Shown piece by piece: positions 25,927 to 34,525 of a stretch of 64,000 bases of DNA. A program made the translations under genes and the position numbers. Numbering within the stretch: position 1 is the first letter of the stretch; every line of letters begins with the position of its first letter. Source of the stretch: Hydrogenovibrio sp965140365 (GTDB taxonomy: Bacteria; Pseudomonadota; Gammaproteobacteria; Thiomicrospirales; Thiomicrospiraceae); the NCBI GenBank assembly GCA_965140365.1, contig OZ223196.1; one strand, given 5' to 3'. The notes beneath the pieces are model-generated. The model saw only the letters and a list, made by a program, of their open reading frames with translations. It was not told the origin of the DNA and did not search any database.

Positions 25927-26574
25927 ATGAAATTTATTCTTCTGGGCGCTCCCGGCGCCGGAAAAGGGACGCAAGCCCAATTCCTGACCAAAAAATTCGA
26001 TATTCCGCAAATCTCCACCGGCGACATGTTGCGCGCCGCCATCAAGGCCGAAACCCCGCTTGGAAAACAAGCCAAGGAATTCATGGATGCCGGCAAACTG
26101 GTCACGGACGAAATCATCATCGGTCTGGTCAAAGACCGCATTGCCGAGCCGGATTGTGCCAACGGCTTTCTATTGGACGGTTTCCCAAGAACGGTGCCGC
26201 AAGCGGATGCATTGAAAGCCGCCGGTGTCGACATCGACGCCATTATTGAAATCGATGTGCCGGATTCCGAAATCGTCAACCGCATGGCCGGCCGCCGTGT
26301 GCACCCGGCATCCGGCCGCACCTACCACCTGACCTACAACCCGCCGAAAGAGGAAGGCAAGGACGACGAAACCGGTGAAGACTTGATTCAGCGCGACGAC
26401 GACAAAGCCGAAGTGGTACTGGATCGTTTGAAGGTGTATCACGAACAGACGGCGCCTTTAATCGGTTACTACACCGATGAATCGGCCAAAAACCCGGCAT
26501 TGAAATACATCAAAGTCGACGGCACGCAAGCCATCGACCAAGTGGAAAATGCTATTCTGTCCGGTTTGAAATAA
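25927..26574 (+). CDS. adk: Adenylate kinase
   Basis: 215 aa, the long form with a full LID domain. It equilibrates ATP + AMP with 2 ADP. The P-loop GAPGAGKGTQ is at residues 7-16, QISTGDMLRAA and LLDGFPRTVPQA follow, and the LID includes GRRVHPASGRTYHL. The frame stays open upstream to 25810, inside the inverted-repeat element, but the ATG at 25927 gives the conserved MKFILLGAPG start. Confidence 0.97.
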   Translation: MKFILLGAPGAGKGTQAQFLTKKFDIPQISTGDMLRAAIKAETPLGKQAKEFMDAGKLVTDEIIIGLVKDRIAEPDCANGFLLDGFPRTVPQADALKAAGVDIDAIIEIDVPDSEIVNRMAGRRVHPASGRTYHLTYNPPKEEGKDDETGEDLIQRDDDKAEVVLDRLKVYHEQTAPLIGYYTDESAKNPALKYIKVDGTQAIDQVENAILSGLK

Positions 26575-26637
26575 ACCGGCACGACTTTTCGCCCGGTCGC
26601 ATCTGTGACTGGGCCGCCCGCTCTTCTCCCGCTCTAT

Positions 26638-26656
26638 TGTTGCTATAAAAGCAACA
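26638..26656 (+). terminator. Weak hairpin after adk
   Basis: TGTTGCT and AGCAACA pair around ATAAA, followed by a T-rich stretch. It could end adk transcription. Confidence 0.4.
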
Positions 26657-26750
26657 GTTATTTGCTTTATCGCTGGTTTATTCACATTTTGTTTCTTTAT
26701 ACACTGTCATCAGAATATGCAATGAACGCTACGTTTCAGGAGAAACCACT

Positions 26751-27359
26751 ATGACCCGCTTACTTCGTATTGACAGCAGCGCCTTATCCCAAGGCTCTCA
26801 TTCCAAAGCACTGGCCGATTATTTCCTATCGAAATGGCAAAGCCAGAACCATAACGCTGACATCCAAACAGTCGACTTGGCCGCCACGCCACCGCCGCAC
26901 ATAGACCAGGCGATGATCGGTGCCATGTACACGATGCCGGCTGAACGCGACGACGCACAAAAACGCGCTTTAACCCTATCCGAACAATACGTGGCGCAAG
27001 TCCGCGCCGCAGACACCATCGTACTGACCAGCCCGATGTACAACTTCGCCATTCCATCCACTTTAAAGGCGTATTTAGATCACATTCTACGTGTGGGCGA
27101 AACTTTCCAGTACGGTGAAAATGGTCCGGAAGGCTTACTGAAAGGGAAAAAAGCTTATGTCTTCATCGCATCCGGCGGGGATTACACGCAACCGCCAATG
27201 GACGCGCTGAATTTCGTCAAGCCTTACTTGAAAACCGCCTTGAATTTCATCGGCATCGAAGACATCACCTTTATCGAAGCCGCCGGCATGGGCATGGGGG
27301 AAGACGCCGTTGCCAAGTCCATCGACGCCGCCAAAGCGCAAATCGATTCTTTGTTGTAA
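26751..27359 (+). CDS. azoR: FMN-dependent NADH:quinone oxidoreductase / azoreductase
   Basis: 202 aa flavodoxin-like fold. It reduces quinones, and azo dyes in vitro, by two electrons using NADH. It begins LLRIDSSALSQGSHSKALADYF with the FMN-phosphate loop, carries TSPMYNFAIPSTLKAYLDHI, and has the GGDYTQPPMD-type region near the flavin. Length and motifs match AzoR/AcpD. A strong palindromic terminator follows. Confidence 0.93.
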   Translation: MTRLLRIDSSALSQGSHSKALADYFLSKWQSQNHNADIQTVDLAATPPPHIDQAMIGAMYTMPAERDDAQKRALTLSEQYVAQVRAADTIVLTSPMYNFAIPSTLKAYLDHILRVGETFQYGENGPEGLLKGKKAYVFIASGGDYTQPPMDALNFVKPYLKTALNFIGIEDITFIEAAGMGMGEDAVAKSIDAAKAQIDSLL

Positions 27360-27385
27360 TCGCGCTCTTCAATCCGTGATGACAG

Positions 27386-27407
27386 AAACGCCCAGGCCTG
27401 GGCGTTT
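27386..27407. terminator. Bidirectional terminator built on the CCAGGCCTGG palindrome
   Basis: A perfect 22-bp palindrome with half-site AAACGCCCAGG, centred on an exact copy of the dispersed core. It is flanked by A and T runs, lies between convergent azoR and mgtE, and can terminate both. Having no loop, the RNA hairpin would lose a few central pairs. Confidence 0.75.
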
Positions 27408-27429
27408 TGGGAATTCGGTTTGCAACCCT

Positions 27430-28791
27430 TTAATGCAGAATCAGCACCGTTGCCAAACCGAGGAAGGACAAAAAGCCGACCACATCCGTGACCGTGGTGA
27501 GAATCACCGCGCCGGATAAGGCCGGGTCGATTTTCATGCGTTTCAATATCAACGGAATGGCGATGCCCGACACGTTGGCGACGGTCATATTGATGACAAT
27601 GGCCAACGTAATGACCAAGCTCACAATCCAGTTATCAAACCATAACTGAGCAATCACGCCCACGACCAACGCCCAGACCAGGCCGTTCAACACCCCGACC
27701 CAAAGTTCTTTATTGAACAACCACCAACGGTTATTCCCCCCGACCTGCCCCATGGCCAAGCCGCGAATAATCACGGTCAATGTCTGACTGCCGGCAATGC
27801 CGCCCATGCTCGCCACCACCGGCATCAACACCGCCAGCGCCACCACCTGCGACAACACCGCTTCAAACTGACCAATTACATACGCGGCCAAAAACGCCGT
27901 CGCCAAATTGATTCCCAGCCAAACACCCCGGCTTTTGGCACTGGTCATGACCGGCGCAAACAACTCTTCATCATCTCTGACCCCGGACATCCCCAATAAC
28001 GTGCTATCTGCATCCTCACGGGTGATTTCCATAATATGTTCGATATTTAACTGCCCAACCAGCAAACCATCCGCATTCACCACCGGTGCAAATCGCAATT
28101 CCTTGGAACGCAACACCACCGCCGCATCGTGTATGTCCATTTCATCCAACAACGAAATCGACTGATGCATGAACTCCGAAACCTGCGCTTCCTGATTGTT
28201 TTTGACCAAATCCACCAGGCTCAAGGAACCGACCAGACGGTTTTCCTTATCCGTCACCATGAACTCCTGAGAACGCTCGTCCAACAGCCCTTTGATGCGA
28301 ATATAACGTTGCACGGTTTCCAAGGTCACGTCTTCTTTGACGTTAACGGTATTCGGATCCATATAACGGCCCACCGAATCATCGCCATAAGCGTGCAACA
28401 CCTGTACTTGTTCGCGGGTACTGTCGTCCAGATTGTCAATGACCGCTTCTTTGACCGACTCTTCGACCGTATCGAGAATCTCGGCAATGTCCTGCGCATC
28501 CAGGTCTTTGGTCAAATCGGAAACCACTTCGGCTTCCATATCGGACATTAATGTCGCCCGAACGTCTTCACCGACTTCGGCCAACACTTCGCCTTTCAAT
28601 TCATCCGGAACACATATCCAAATCCGCTCACGGGCATTGGCGGGAAAAGATTCCAGCAAATGGGCGATTTCAATATCACTCTGCTCATCAAAGAACTCAC
28701 AGACTTTGTCCTGATCGCCTTCGCTTAACAAGGCTTGAAGTTCGAGCAATTTTTCGTCGGAATTTGAAGGTTTTTCGTCGCTGGCCGTCAT
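27430..28791 (-). CDS. mgtE: Magnesium transporter MgtE
   Basis: About 453 aa from the ATG at 28791; an upstream TTG would add seven residues. The cytoplasmic MgtE N domain (about 15-125) contains repeats such as DLDAQDIAEILD. Two CBS domains (about 130-250) sense magnesium. The C-terminal half has five membrane helices with the conserved PVVASMGGIAGSQ pore segment. It is a Mg2+-gated channel of the inner membrane. No M-box leader is evident in the 300 bases upstream. Confidence 0.94.
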   Translation of the reverse strand: MTASDEKPSNSDEKLLELQALLSEGDQDKVCEFFDEQSDIEIAHLLESFPANARERIWICVPDELKGEVLAEVGEDVRATLMSDMEAEVVSDLTKDLDAQDIAEILDTVEESVKEAVIDNLDDSTREQVQVLHAYGDDSVGRYMDPNTVNVKEDVTLETVQRYIRIKGLLDERSQEFMVTDKENRLVGSLSLVDLVKNNQEAQVSEFMHQSISLLDEMDIHDAAVVLRSKELRFAPVVNADGLLVGQLNIEHIMEITREDADSTLLGMSGVRDDEELFAPVMTSAKSRGVWLGINLATAFLAAYVIGQFEAVLSQVVALAVLMPVVASMGGIAGSQTLTVIIRGLAMGQVGGNNRWWLFNKELWVGVLNGLVWALVVGVIAQLWFDNWIVSLVITLAIVINMTVANVSGIAIPLILKRMKIDPALSGAVILTTVTDVVGFLSFLGLATVLILH

Positions 28792-29109
28792 GAGGTCATT
28801 TTCTTTATGCAAGTATATTGAAACAAGGTTATCGGTTTTAACAACGCTGGGTGCGCGCCGCTCTCTTTATACCTTAAAAGCCCCCGAAACTAAAGCCGTA
28901 ATCATCAATTATTGATTCATATCCGCCTCATTCAAAGCGTAAAAAAAGAGTATGAATTGCATCCTATTTGGCATAGAATCCATTTAGAAGGTGTCTTCCA
29001 GTTCACACTCAAAAACTCGCTATCGAATTCGGGCTTAAACGACCAATGCCGAGTTCGAACGCCCTTAAAACACGTCCATTGCAACACCGTACGACGGAAA
29101 GGTTTGCTT
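28792..29109. other. Intergenic region between divergent mgtE and rimK
   Basis: 318 bases presumably holding both promoters. The rimK frame is open back to 28912, but the added residues have no family resemblance and lack a ribosome site. No riboswitch, repeat or convincing promoter pair was recognised. Confidence 0.55.
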
Positions 29110-30015
29110 ATGAAAATTGCCATTCTATCGCGCAACGCTAAACTCTACTCCACCCGCCGCTTAATTGAAGCCGCTGAAGAGCAAGGTCACGAAGTGCGTG
29201 TCATCGACGCTTTGCGATGCTATATGAATATTTCATCAAACCACCCGCAAGTCCATTACAAAGGCGAGATACTGGAAGGGTTTGACGCCATTATTCCCCG
29301 CATCGGGGCCTCCGTGACCTTTTACGGTACCGCGGTTTTACGCCAATTTGAAATGATGGGCGTTTACCCGTTAAACGAATCGGTAGCCATTTCCCGTTCG
29401 CGCGACAAACTGCGCAGTTTGCAACTGTTGTCGCGCCGTGGTGTTGGCCTGCCGGTCACGGGTTTTGCCCATTCGCCGGACGACGTCAATGACCTGTTGC
29501 AAACCGTTGGTGGTGCGCCGGTGGTCATCAAACTGCTCGAAGGTACCCAAGGGGTCGGCGTGGTGCTGGCCGATACCCACTCCGCCGCCGAGTCGGTCAT
29601 TCAGGCCTTTAACGGCTTGAAAGCCAACATCCTGGTCCAGGAATTCATCAAAGAAGCGCGCGGCGCGGATTTACGCTGTTTCGTCATCGGCGGAAAAGTC
29701 GTCGCCGCCATGAAACGCCAGGCCAAAGACGGCGAGTTCCGTTCTAACTTGCATCAGGGGGGCAGCGCTTCGTTGGTACGCATCACCCCCGAAGAGCGCG
29801 CCACTGCGGTACGCGCGGCGAAAATCATGGGACTGAATGTCTGCGGCGTGGATTTATTGCGTTCCAACCACGGCCCGGTCGTGATGGAAGTCAATTCCTC
29901 GCCGGGCATCGAAGGCATTGAAACCGCTACGAATAAAAATGTTGCCGGGCAGATCATTGAATTCATCGAAAAAAATGCCAAACCGCACCATACCAAAACA
30001 CGTGGCAAAGGCTAA
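29110..30015 (+). CDS. rimK: RimK, alpha-L-glutamate ligase
   Basis: 301 aa from the ATG at 29110, the family length. It is an ATP-grasp enzyme that adds glutamates to the C-terminus of ribosomal protein S6. Visible features are MKIAILSRN, the ATP-grasp lysine region APVVIKLLEGTQGVGVVLAD, and the metal-binding VMEVNSSPGIEGIE. The M14-like gene begins 27 bases downstream, suggesting co-transcription. Confidence 0.93.
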   Translation: MKIAILSRNAKLYSTRRLIEAAEEQGHEVRVIDALRCYMNISSNHPQVHYKGEILEGFDAIIPRIGASVTFYGTAVLRQFEMMGVYPLNESVAISRSRDKLRSLQLLSRRGVGLPVTGFAHSPDDVNDLLQTVGGAPVVIKLLEGTQGVGVVLADTHSAAESVIQAFNGLKANILVQEFIKEARGADLRCFVIGGKVVAAMKRQAKDGEFRSNLHQGGSASLVRITPEERATAVRAAKIMGLNVCGVDLLRSNHGPVVMEVNSSPGIEGIETATNKNVAGQIIEFIEKNAKPHHTKTRGKG

Positions 30016-30042
30016 ACCCGCCGTCACCTTTGGGAAAACACC

Positions 30043-31110
30043 ATGAAAAAACCGACCAATCATGCCATTACCATCGGGACAGAAACCATCCATCCCGGCG
30101 AGCGAAAAACCGTCGATTTACAAGTGGGCAAGCTCTATACCCACGGCGAACTGAATATGCCGGTACAGGTGATTAATGGAAAACGTAAAGGGCCAACCTT
30201 ATTTATCAGTGCCGCCATTCACGGCGACGAACTCAATGGTGTGGAAATCATCCGCCGTTTGATGAAAGTCAAAGCGCTGCAACGCCTGAAAGGCACACTC
30301 ATTGCCGTGCCCATCGTTAACCTCTACGGTTTCATCAACCAAAGTCGTTATCTACCGGACCGTCGCGATCTCAACCGGAGTTTTCCCGGCTCGTCAAAGG
30401 GGTCTTTAGCCGGGCGAATGGCCCACCTTTTTTTAAATGAAATCGTCGGCCAATGCTCGCACGGCATTGATCTCCATACCGGGGCCATCAACCGCACCAA
30501 TTTGCCGCAGATTCGCGCAAATCTCGAAGACAACGAAACCTTGGCCATGGCCGAAGCCTTCGGAGCCCCACTGATGATGAACGCCAACCTGCGCGCGGGT
30601 TCCCTGCGGGCCTCTGCCGTGAAAAAGAACATCCCCATCCTACTGTATGAAGCGGGCGAAGCTCTTCGGTTTGACGAATTCGCCATTCGCGCCGGTGTCA
30701 AAGGCGTGCTGAACGTCATGAAACATCTGGGCATGATCGCCCCCAGCCGCACCCCGAAGAAACCGTCTAAAAGCCCGGTCATCGCCCGTTCCAGTTATTG
30801 GGTTCGCGCACCGCACAGCGGCATTTTCCGAGCCTTGGCCAACGACGGCGACCGAGTTCAGAAAGATCAAACCCTGCTCGGCGTCATTTCCGATCCTTTC
30901 GGCGAAGCCGAGTTCGAAGTTTACGCCAATGCCAGTGGCATCGTCATCGGCCAGATGGTCATGCCTTTAGTCAATGAAGGTGAAGCGCTTTTCCACATTG
31001 CGCAATTCGCGCGTACCGACATCGCCGAAGAACGGGTCGAGTCGTTTTCGGAAGAAATTTACGGCGACGAACGCCTGCCTTACGACTCCGACGATATTCC
31101 GTCGATTTAA
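30043..31110 (+). CDS. Succinylglutamate desuccinylase/aspartoacylase-family (M14-like) enzyme
   Basis: 355 aa zinc hydrolase. The zinc ligands HGDE (AAIHGDELNGVEIIRR) and the later His in IDLHTGA are present, followed by an acidic glutamate in LLYEAGEALRF. A C-terminal biotinyl/lipoyl-like barrel (about 265-335) includes SGIFRALANDGDRVQKDQTLLG. The family removes acyl or amino-acid groups. Pairing with rimK hints at editing of glutamate tails, which is inference only. Confidence 0.85.
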   Translation: MKKPTNHAITIGTETIHPGERKTVDLQVGKLYTHGELNMPVQVINGKRKGPTLFISAAIHGDELNGVEIIRRLMKVKALQRLKGTLIAVPIVNLYGFINQSRYLPDRRDLNRSFPGSSKGSLAGRMAHLFLNEIVGQCSHGIDLHTGAINRTNLPQIRANLEDNETLAMAEAFGAPLMMNANLRAGSLRASAVKKNIPILLYEAGEALRFDEFAIRAGVKGVLNVMKHLGMIAPSRTPKKPSKSPVIARSSYWVRAPHSGIFRALANDGDRVQKDQTLLGVISDPFGEAEFEVYANASGIVIGQMVMPLVNEGEALFHIAQFARTDIAEERVESFSEEIYGDERLPYDSDDIPSI

Positions 31111-31134
31111 ACGAGTAACGTAACGGTTTCCAGG

Positions 31135-31156
31135 TTTCGGCCAGGCCTGGCCGAAA
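31135..31156. terminator. Palindromic terminator built on the CCAGGCCTGG core
   Basis: A perfect 22-bp palindrome with half-site TTTCGGCCAGG, just after the M14-like gene. It contains an exact core copy at 31141-31150. A long poly-T tail is lacking, so termination strength is uncertain. Confidence 0.6.
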
Positions 31157-31261
31157 TTCATGTCATATCAACAATTCAAATCCGAACGCTTTTGCTTTAT
31201 AATCGCTCCTCACGTTTTTTAGAGAGGCGCTACCGTACGAACCAGCGTCTCTGAATTTATG

Positions 31262-31346
31262 CCGAGGGGTGGTCGAAAGGCCTGAGATCCTGCTGAAAGG
31301 GAACCCTTATAACCTGATCCAGTTAATACTGGCGTAGGAACAGGCT
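31262..31346 (+). promoter_or_regulatory. TPP riboswitch (THI box)
   Basis: The conserved aptamer blocks appear in order: GAGGGGTG, CCTGAGATC, ACCCTTATAACCTGATC, CAGTTAATACTGGCGTAGG and AACAGG. They lie in the leader of the TonB-dependent receptor, about 80 bases before its start. Thiamin pyrophosphate binding should switch expression off. Confidence 0.95.
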
Positions 31347-31398
31347 GCAACACTCGATCTTAGCCCCATCCCTGGCGAATGTCCGAATTGCATACCTG

Positions 31399-31422
31399 TC
31401 CTTTTTGGTGAACTGAAAAGGA
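31399..31422 (+). promoter_or_regulatory. Candidate ribosome-site-sequestering hairpin of the TPP riboswitch
   Basis: TCCTTTT can pair with AAAAGGA, which is the ribosome binding site six bases before the ATG at 31429. This fits translational control by the riboswitch just upstream. Confidence 0.6.
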
Positions 31423-31428
31423 AGCAAC

Positions 31429-33555
31429 ATGCACCTGAAATCCATTTTATCCGCCGTGATTCCGGCGTCATTCTTATCATTCGGTTTATGGCACTCGACA
31501 CCGTCTCTGGCCGAGGAAACCACCAGCGACACCAAAACGGTCAAACTCAAGCCCGTCAAAATTGAAGCCGATTTTCGTGAAGCGAACATTCAACAAAGCA
31601 CCTCCAGTGTCACCGTCGTCACCCCGGTTGAGATACAGGAACGCGATGCCCAAAACATTGAAGATGTGATTGGTTTAATGCCTAACGTCAACGCGGCGAG
31701 CGGCGGTGCAACGGCGCATTATTATCAGATTCGCGGCATCGGTGAGAGAGGCCAGTTTTCCACGCCACTGAATCCTTCTGTCGGTGTACTGGTCGATGAC
31801 TTTGATTACAGCCGTATCGGCGCGGCCGCAACAATGTTTGACGTCAATCAAGTGGAAGTGTTGCGCGGCCCGCAAGGCACGCGTTTTGGTTCCGGAGCCT
31901 TGGCGGGCGTGATTCAAGTGCAAACCAATGAAGCGTCTCTCGAACCATCGGCCCGAGTCGAGGCCACGGTCGGTTCACACAATACCTATGCCGGTGGCGT
32001 GATGTTGAACGGCCCAATCGTCAAAGACAGATTGGCAGGCCGCTTGGCAATTTATCAATACAATTCCGACGGCTATATTGAAAACACCCACCTAGATAAA
32101 AAGAACACTCAAAAGCAAGATGAACTGACCGCGCGAGCCAATTTAAAATGGTATGCATCCGATGATCTGACGATTGATTTAAAGCTACTACACCTCAACT
32201 TAGACGATGGCTACGATGCTTTCAGTTTTACCAATGACAACAAAACCATCAGCGACCAACCGGGACAGGACAGCCTGAAATCCGATGGCATTGCCTTAAA
32301 AGCGGATTATGCGATGACCGATTCGGTCGATATGGTGGCCATTTTGACGCAAACCGACAGCACCAGCAAATACGGTTATGACGACGATTGGACCTATGTC
32401 GGCTTTGACCCTAACGGTTACTCCGCCTTTGATTTTTACAAACGTGATCGCAAAAACCAGTCATTGGAATTGCGCTTTATGTCCTCCGAAACCGGACGCA
32501 TCTTCAATGGCACAACGGATTGGGTCGGGGGCATTTATTACCTGAAGCAAGACGAAAAACTTCACCGCACCTATCCGTATGTGACGGATCCGAGCGGCAA
32601 AGAATCCAGCGATTATAAAACCAATAATCTCGCGGCCTACGGTCAATTGGACTACCATCTGACAGCGAAAGCCACCTTGATTGCCGGATTGCGTATCGAA
32701 CAATTTCAGGCCGATTATGACAACTCCTATGGTTTTTCCGACTCGACGGACGAAGTCTTATACGGCGGGAAATTAGGCGCGAGCTACCAGGTCACCCCAG
32801 AACACTTGACCTTTGTCACCTTATCCAGAGGCTATAAATCGGGCGGCGTGAACGACGATGCCAGCTTGCCGAAAGATAAAATCCCTTTTGATGCCGAATA
32901 CTTATGGAACCTGGAAGCCGGTTTGAATTCTTCGATGCTGAATAACCGTTTGAATACGCGTTTGAACGTTTTCTACGGGTTACGTAAAGACCAACAAGTG
33001 AACAGTTCAACCCAGCAGGTCAACTCTCCGGCATTTACGATTTACATGGATAATGCCGCCGAAAGCACCTACTACGGTCTGGAAGGACAAGCGGATTGGT
33101 TGGCATTGGATCAGTTGCGATTGCTTGGAACCTTAGGGCTATTGCAAACCGAGTTTACCGATTACACCTACGTTGACCCGAATAATCCCGCCGACGACAT
33201 CAATATGAACGGGCGAGCTCTGGCCCATGCCCCGGGTTACACTTTCAGCTTCGGCGGGGAAATCTACCTAACGGATAACTGGACCATAAGCGCCAACATC
33301 GAAGGGAAAGATGCCTTTTATTTCTCAGACAGCCATGACCAAAAATCCAAAGCCTATTCCCTGGTCAACAGCGCGGTGACTTATAACCGTAAAAACTGGA
33401 CGGTCACCCTTTGGGGCAAAAACCTGGGCGATACTCAGTATGCAACACGCGGCTATTATTTCGGCATCGACCCGAGAACCAATTACAGCAAGGACCTGTA
33501 TACCCAACAAGGTGCGCCAAGAACCTATGGGGTAACCGTCGCTTACGATTACTGA
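31429..33555 (+). CDS. TonB-dependent outer-membrane receptor, probable thiamin uptake
   Basis: 708 aa with a signal peptide (about 1-28). The plug domain (about 50-165) contains SVTVVTPVEIQERDAQNIEDVIG and VEVLRGPQGTRFGSGALAGV. A 22-strand-type beta barrel follows, ending in a hydrophobic-aromatic strand (GVTVAYDY). The preceding TPP riboswitch and the downstream thiamin-binding and PnuC-like genes identify thiamin or a derivative as the likely substrate. Family resemblance alone would not separate it from siderophore receptors. Confidence 0.9.
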   Translation: MHLKSILSAVIPASFLSFGLWHSTPSLAEETTSDTKTVKLKPVKIEADFREANIQQSTSSVTVVTPVEIQERDAQNIEDVIGLMPNVNAASGGATAHYYQIRGIGERGQFSTPLNPSVGVLVDDFDYSRIGAAATMFDVNQVEVLRGPQGTRFGSGALAGVIQVQTNEASLEPSARVEATVGSHNTYAGGVMLNGPIVKDRLAGRLAIYQYNSDGYIENTHLDKKNTQKQDELTARANLKWYASDDLTIDLKLLHLNLDDGYDAFSFTNDNKTISDQPGQDSLKSDGIALKADYAMTDSVDMVAILTQTDSTSKYGYDDDWTYVGFDPNGYSAFDFYKRDRKNQSLELRFMSSETGRIFNGTTDWVGGIYYLKQDEKLHRTYPYVTDPSGKESSDYKTNNLAAYGQLDYHLTAKATLIAGLRIEQFQADYDNSYGFSDSTDEVLYGGKLGASYQVTPEHLTFVTLSRGYKSGGVNDDASLPKDKIPFDAEYLWNLEAGLNSSMLNNRLNTRLNVFYGLRKDQQVNSSTQQVNSPAFTIYMDNAAESTYYGLEGQADWLALDQLRLLGTLGLLQTEFTDYTYVDPNNPADDINMNGRALAHAPGYTFSFGGEIYLTDNWTISANIEGKDAFYFSDSHDQKSKAYSLVNSAVTYNRKNWTVTLWGKNLGDTQYATRGYYFGIDPRTNYSKDLYTQQGAPRTYGVTVAYDY

Positions 33556-33615
33556 AGATAAAACCGCAGCGAAACACGAAACACCTGAAGCCAATTCATC
33601 ATTAAGGAGGTGAGC

Positions 33616-33894
33616 ATGCCATTACAAGCATCCATTGACATCAGCATGTACCCATTGCAGGATCAATATTGCCAGCCGATTATCGACTTCATCGAGTCAT
33701 TGGCGAAACGCCCGGACATCCGCATTGAACGCAATGCGATGAGCACCCAGATTTTCGGTGACTATCGCACCCTGATGGCCGCCATCACCGACGACATCGA
33801 AACCGTGCTAGCGACCCAGCCCAAAACCATTTTCGTGCTGAAACTGCTCGGCACGGATCGCTCCAAAGCGGACATTGAACGTTGTGGCGATTGA
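33616..33894 (+). CDS. Thiamin-binding (YkoF/MTH1187-like) protein
   Basis: 92 aa from the ATG at 33616, which is preceded by AAGGAGG; a GTG six bases earlier lies too close to that site. The sequence MPLQASIDISMYPLQDQY...FIESL, with NAMSTQIFGDYRTLM, matches small ferredoxin-fold thiamin/HMP-binding proteins. It overlaps the next gene. Its role is probably binding thiamin in the cytoplasm or sensing it. The assignment rests on pattern plus the thiamin context. Confidence 0.75.
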   Translation: MPLQASIDISMYPLQDQYCQPIIDFIESLAKRPDIRIERNAMSTQIFGDYRTLMAAITDDIETVLATQPKTIFVLKLLGTDRSKADIERCGD

Positions 33895-34507
33895 CACCTT
33901 CTTTAACGGCGTTCTGAATTCCATGTCGGCCTTATCCGGCTGGGAATTCGCCGCCACACTGCTTGGCCTCGGCTATATCTTGCTTGCCATCCGCCAGTCG
34001 GTTTGGGCCTGGCCCTGTGCGTTTTTCAGTACACTGATCTATACCCTGCTGTTTTGGCAAGGGCAACTGCCGTTGCAAGCAGTGCTGAATGCATATTATC
34101 TATTGATGGCGGTTTACGGCTTTTGGCTCTGGCGCCAACCCATCAAAAGCGACCACGGTATTGCCGTGCATCGCAAACCGTTTGGGTTTCACCTGCTGTA
34201 TCTGGTGACGGGCTTCAGTTTGACGTTTGCGCTGGGCGGTTTTCTGGAGAGCGGAGACCATTCACGTTTTCCCTATCTGGATGCGGGCGTCATGGTATTT
34301 TCAGTCATGAACACCTATCTGATGGCGCGTAAAGTCTTAGAAAACTGGCTCTACTGGTTGGTCATCAACTCGGCCGCCATCGTGCTTTATTGGCAAAGTG
34401 GCTTCTATTTCACCATCGTGATGTTTGTGCTGTATTTTGGCTTAGCCATAGTCGGTTATCGGGAATGGCGTCAGGACTGGAGACAACGCCAAAACGCCCA
34501 ATCTTAA
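33875..34507 (+). CDS. PnuC/PnuT-family permease, probable thiamin transporter
   Basis: About 210 aa with seven hydrophobic segments typical of PnuC-like SWEET-fold permeases, including the W-rich segment AIRQSVWAWPCAFFSTLIYTLLFW. PnuC itself takes nicotinamide riboside; the PnuT branch takes thiamin and typically sits behind TPP riboswitches, as here. The start is uncertain: TTG at 33875 or GTG at 33884 overlaps the previous stop, and ATG at 33923 is also possible. Confidence 0.82.
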   Translation: MNVVAIDTFFNGVLNSMSALSGWEFAATLLGLGYILLAIRQSVWAWPCAFFSTLIYTLLFWQGQLPLQAVLNAYYLLMAVYGFWLWRQPIKSDHGIAVHRKPFGFHLLYLVTGFSLTFALGGFLESGDHSRFPYLDAGVMVFSVMNTYLMARKVLENWLYWLVINSAAIVLYWQSGFYFTIVMFVLYFGLAIVGYREWRQDWRQRQNAQS

Positions 34508-34525
34508 AAAGAACTCAAGGGGCGT

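Noticed and set aside
28912..29109. N-terminal extension of rimK
   Set aside because: The 66 extra residues lack similarity to RimK, and the ATG at 29110 gives the conserved start and family length.
31279..31284. AGGCCT in the TPP riboswitch as another copy of the palindrome family
   Set aside because: Only the central six bases match; the sequence is explained by the conserved aptamer.
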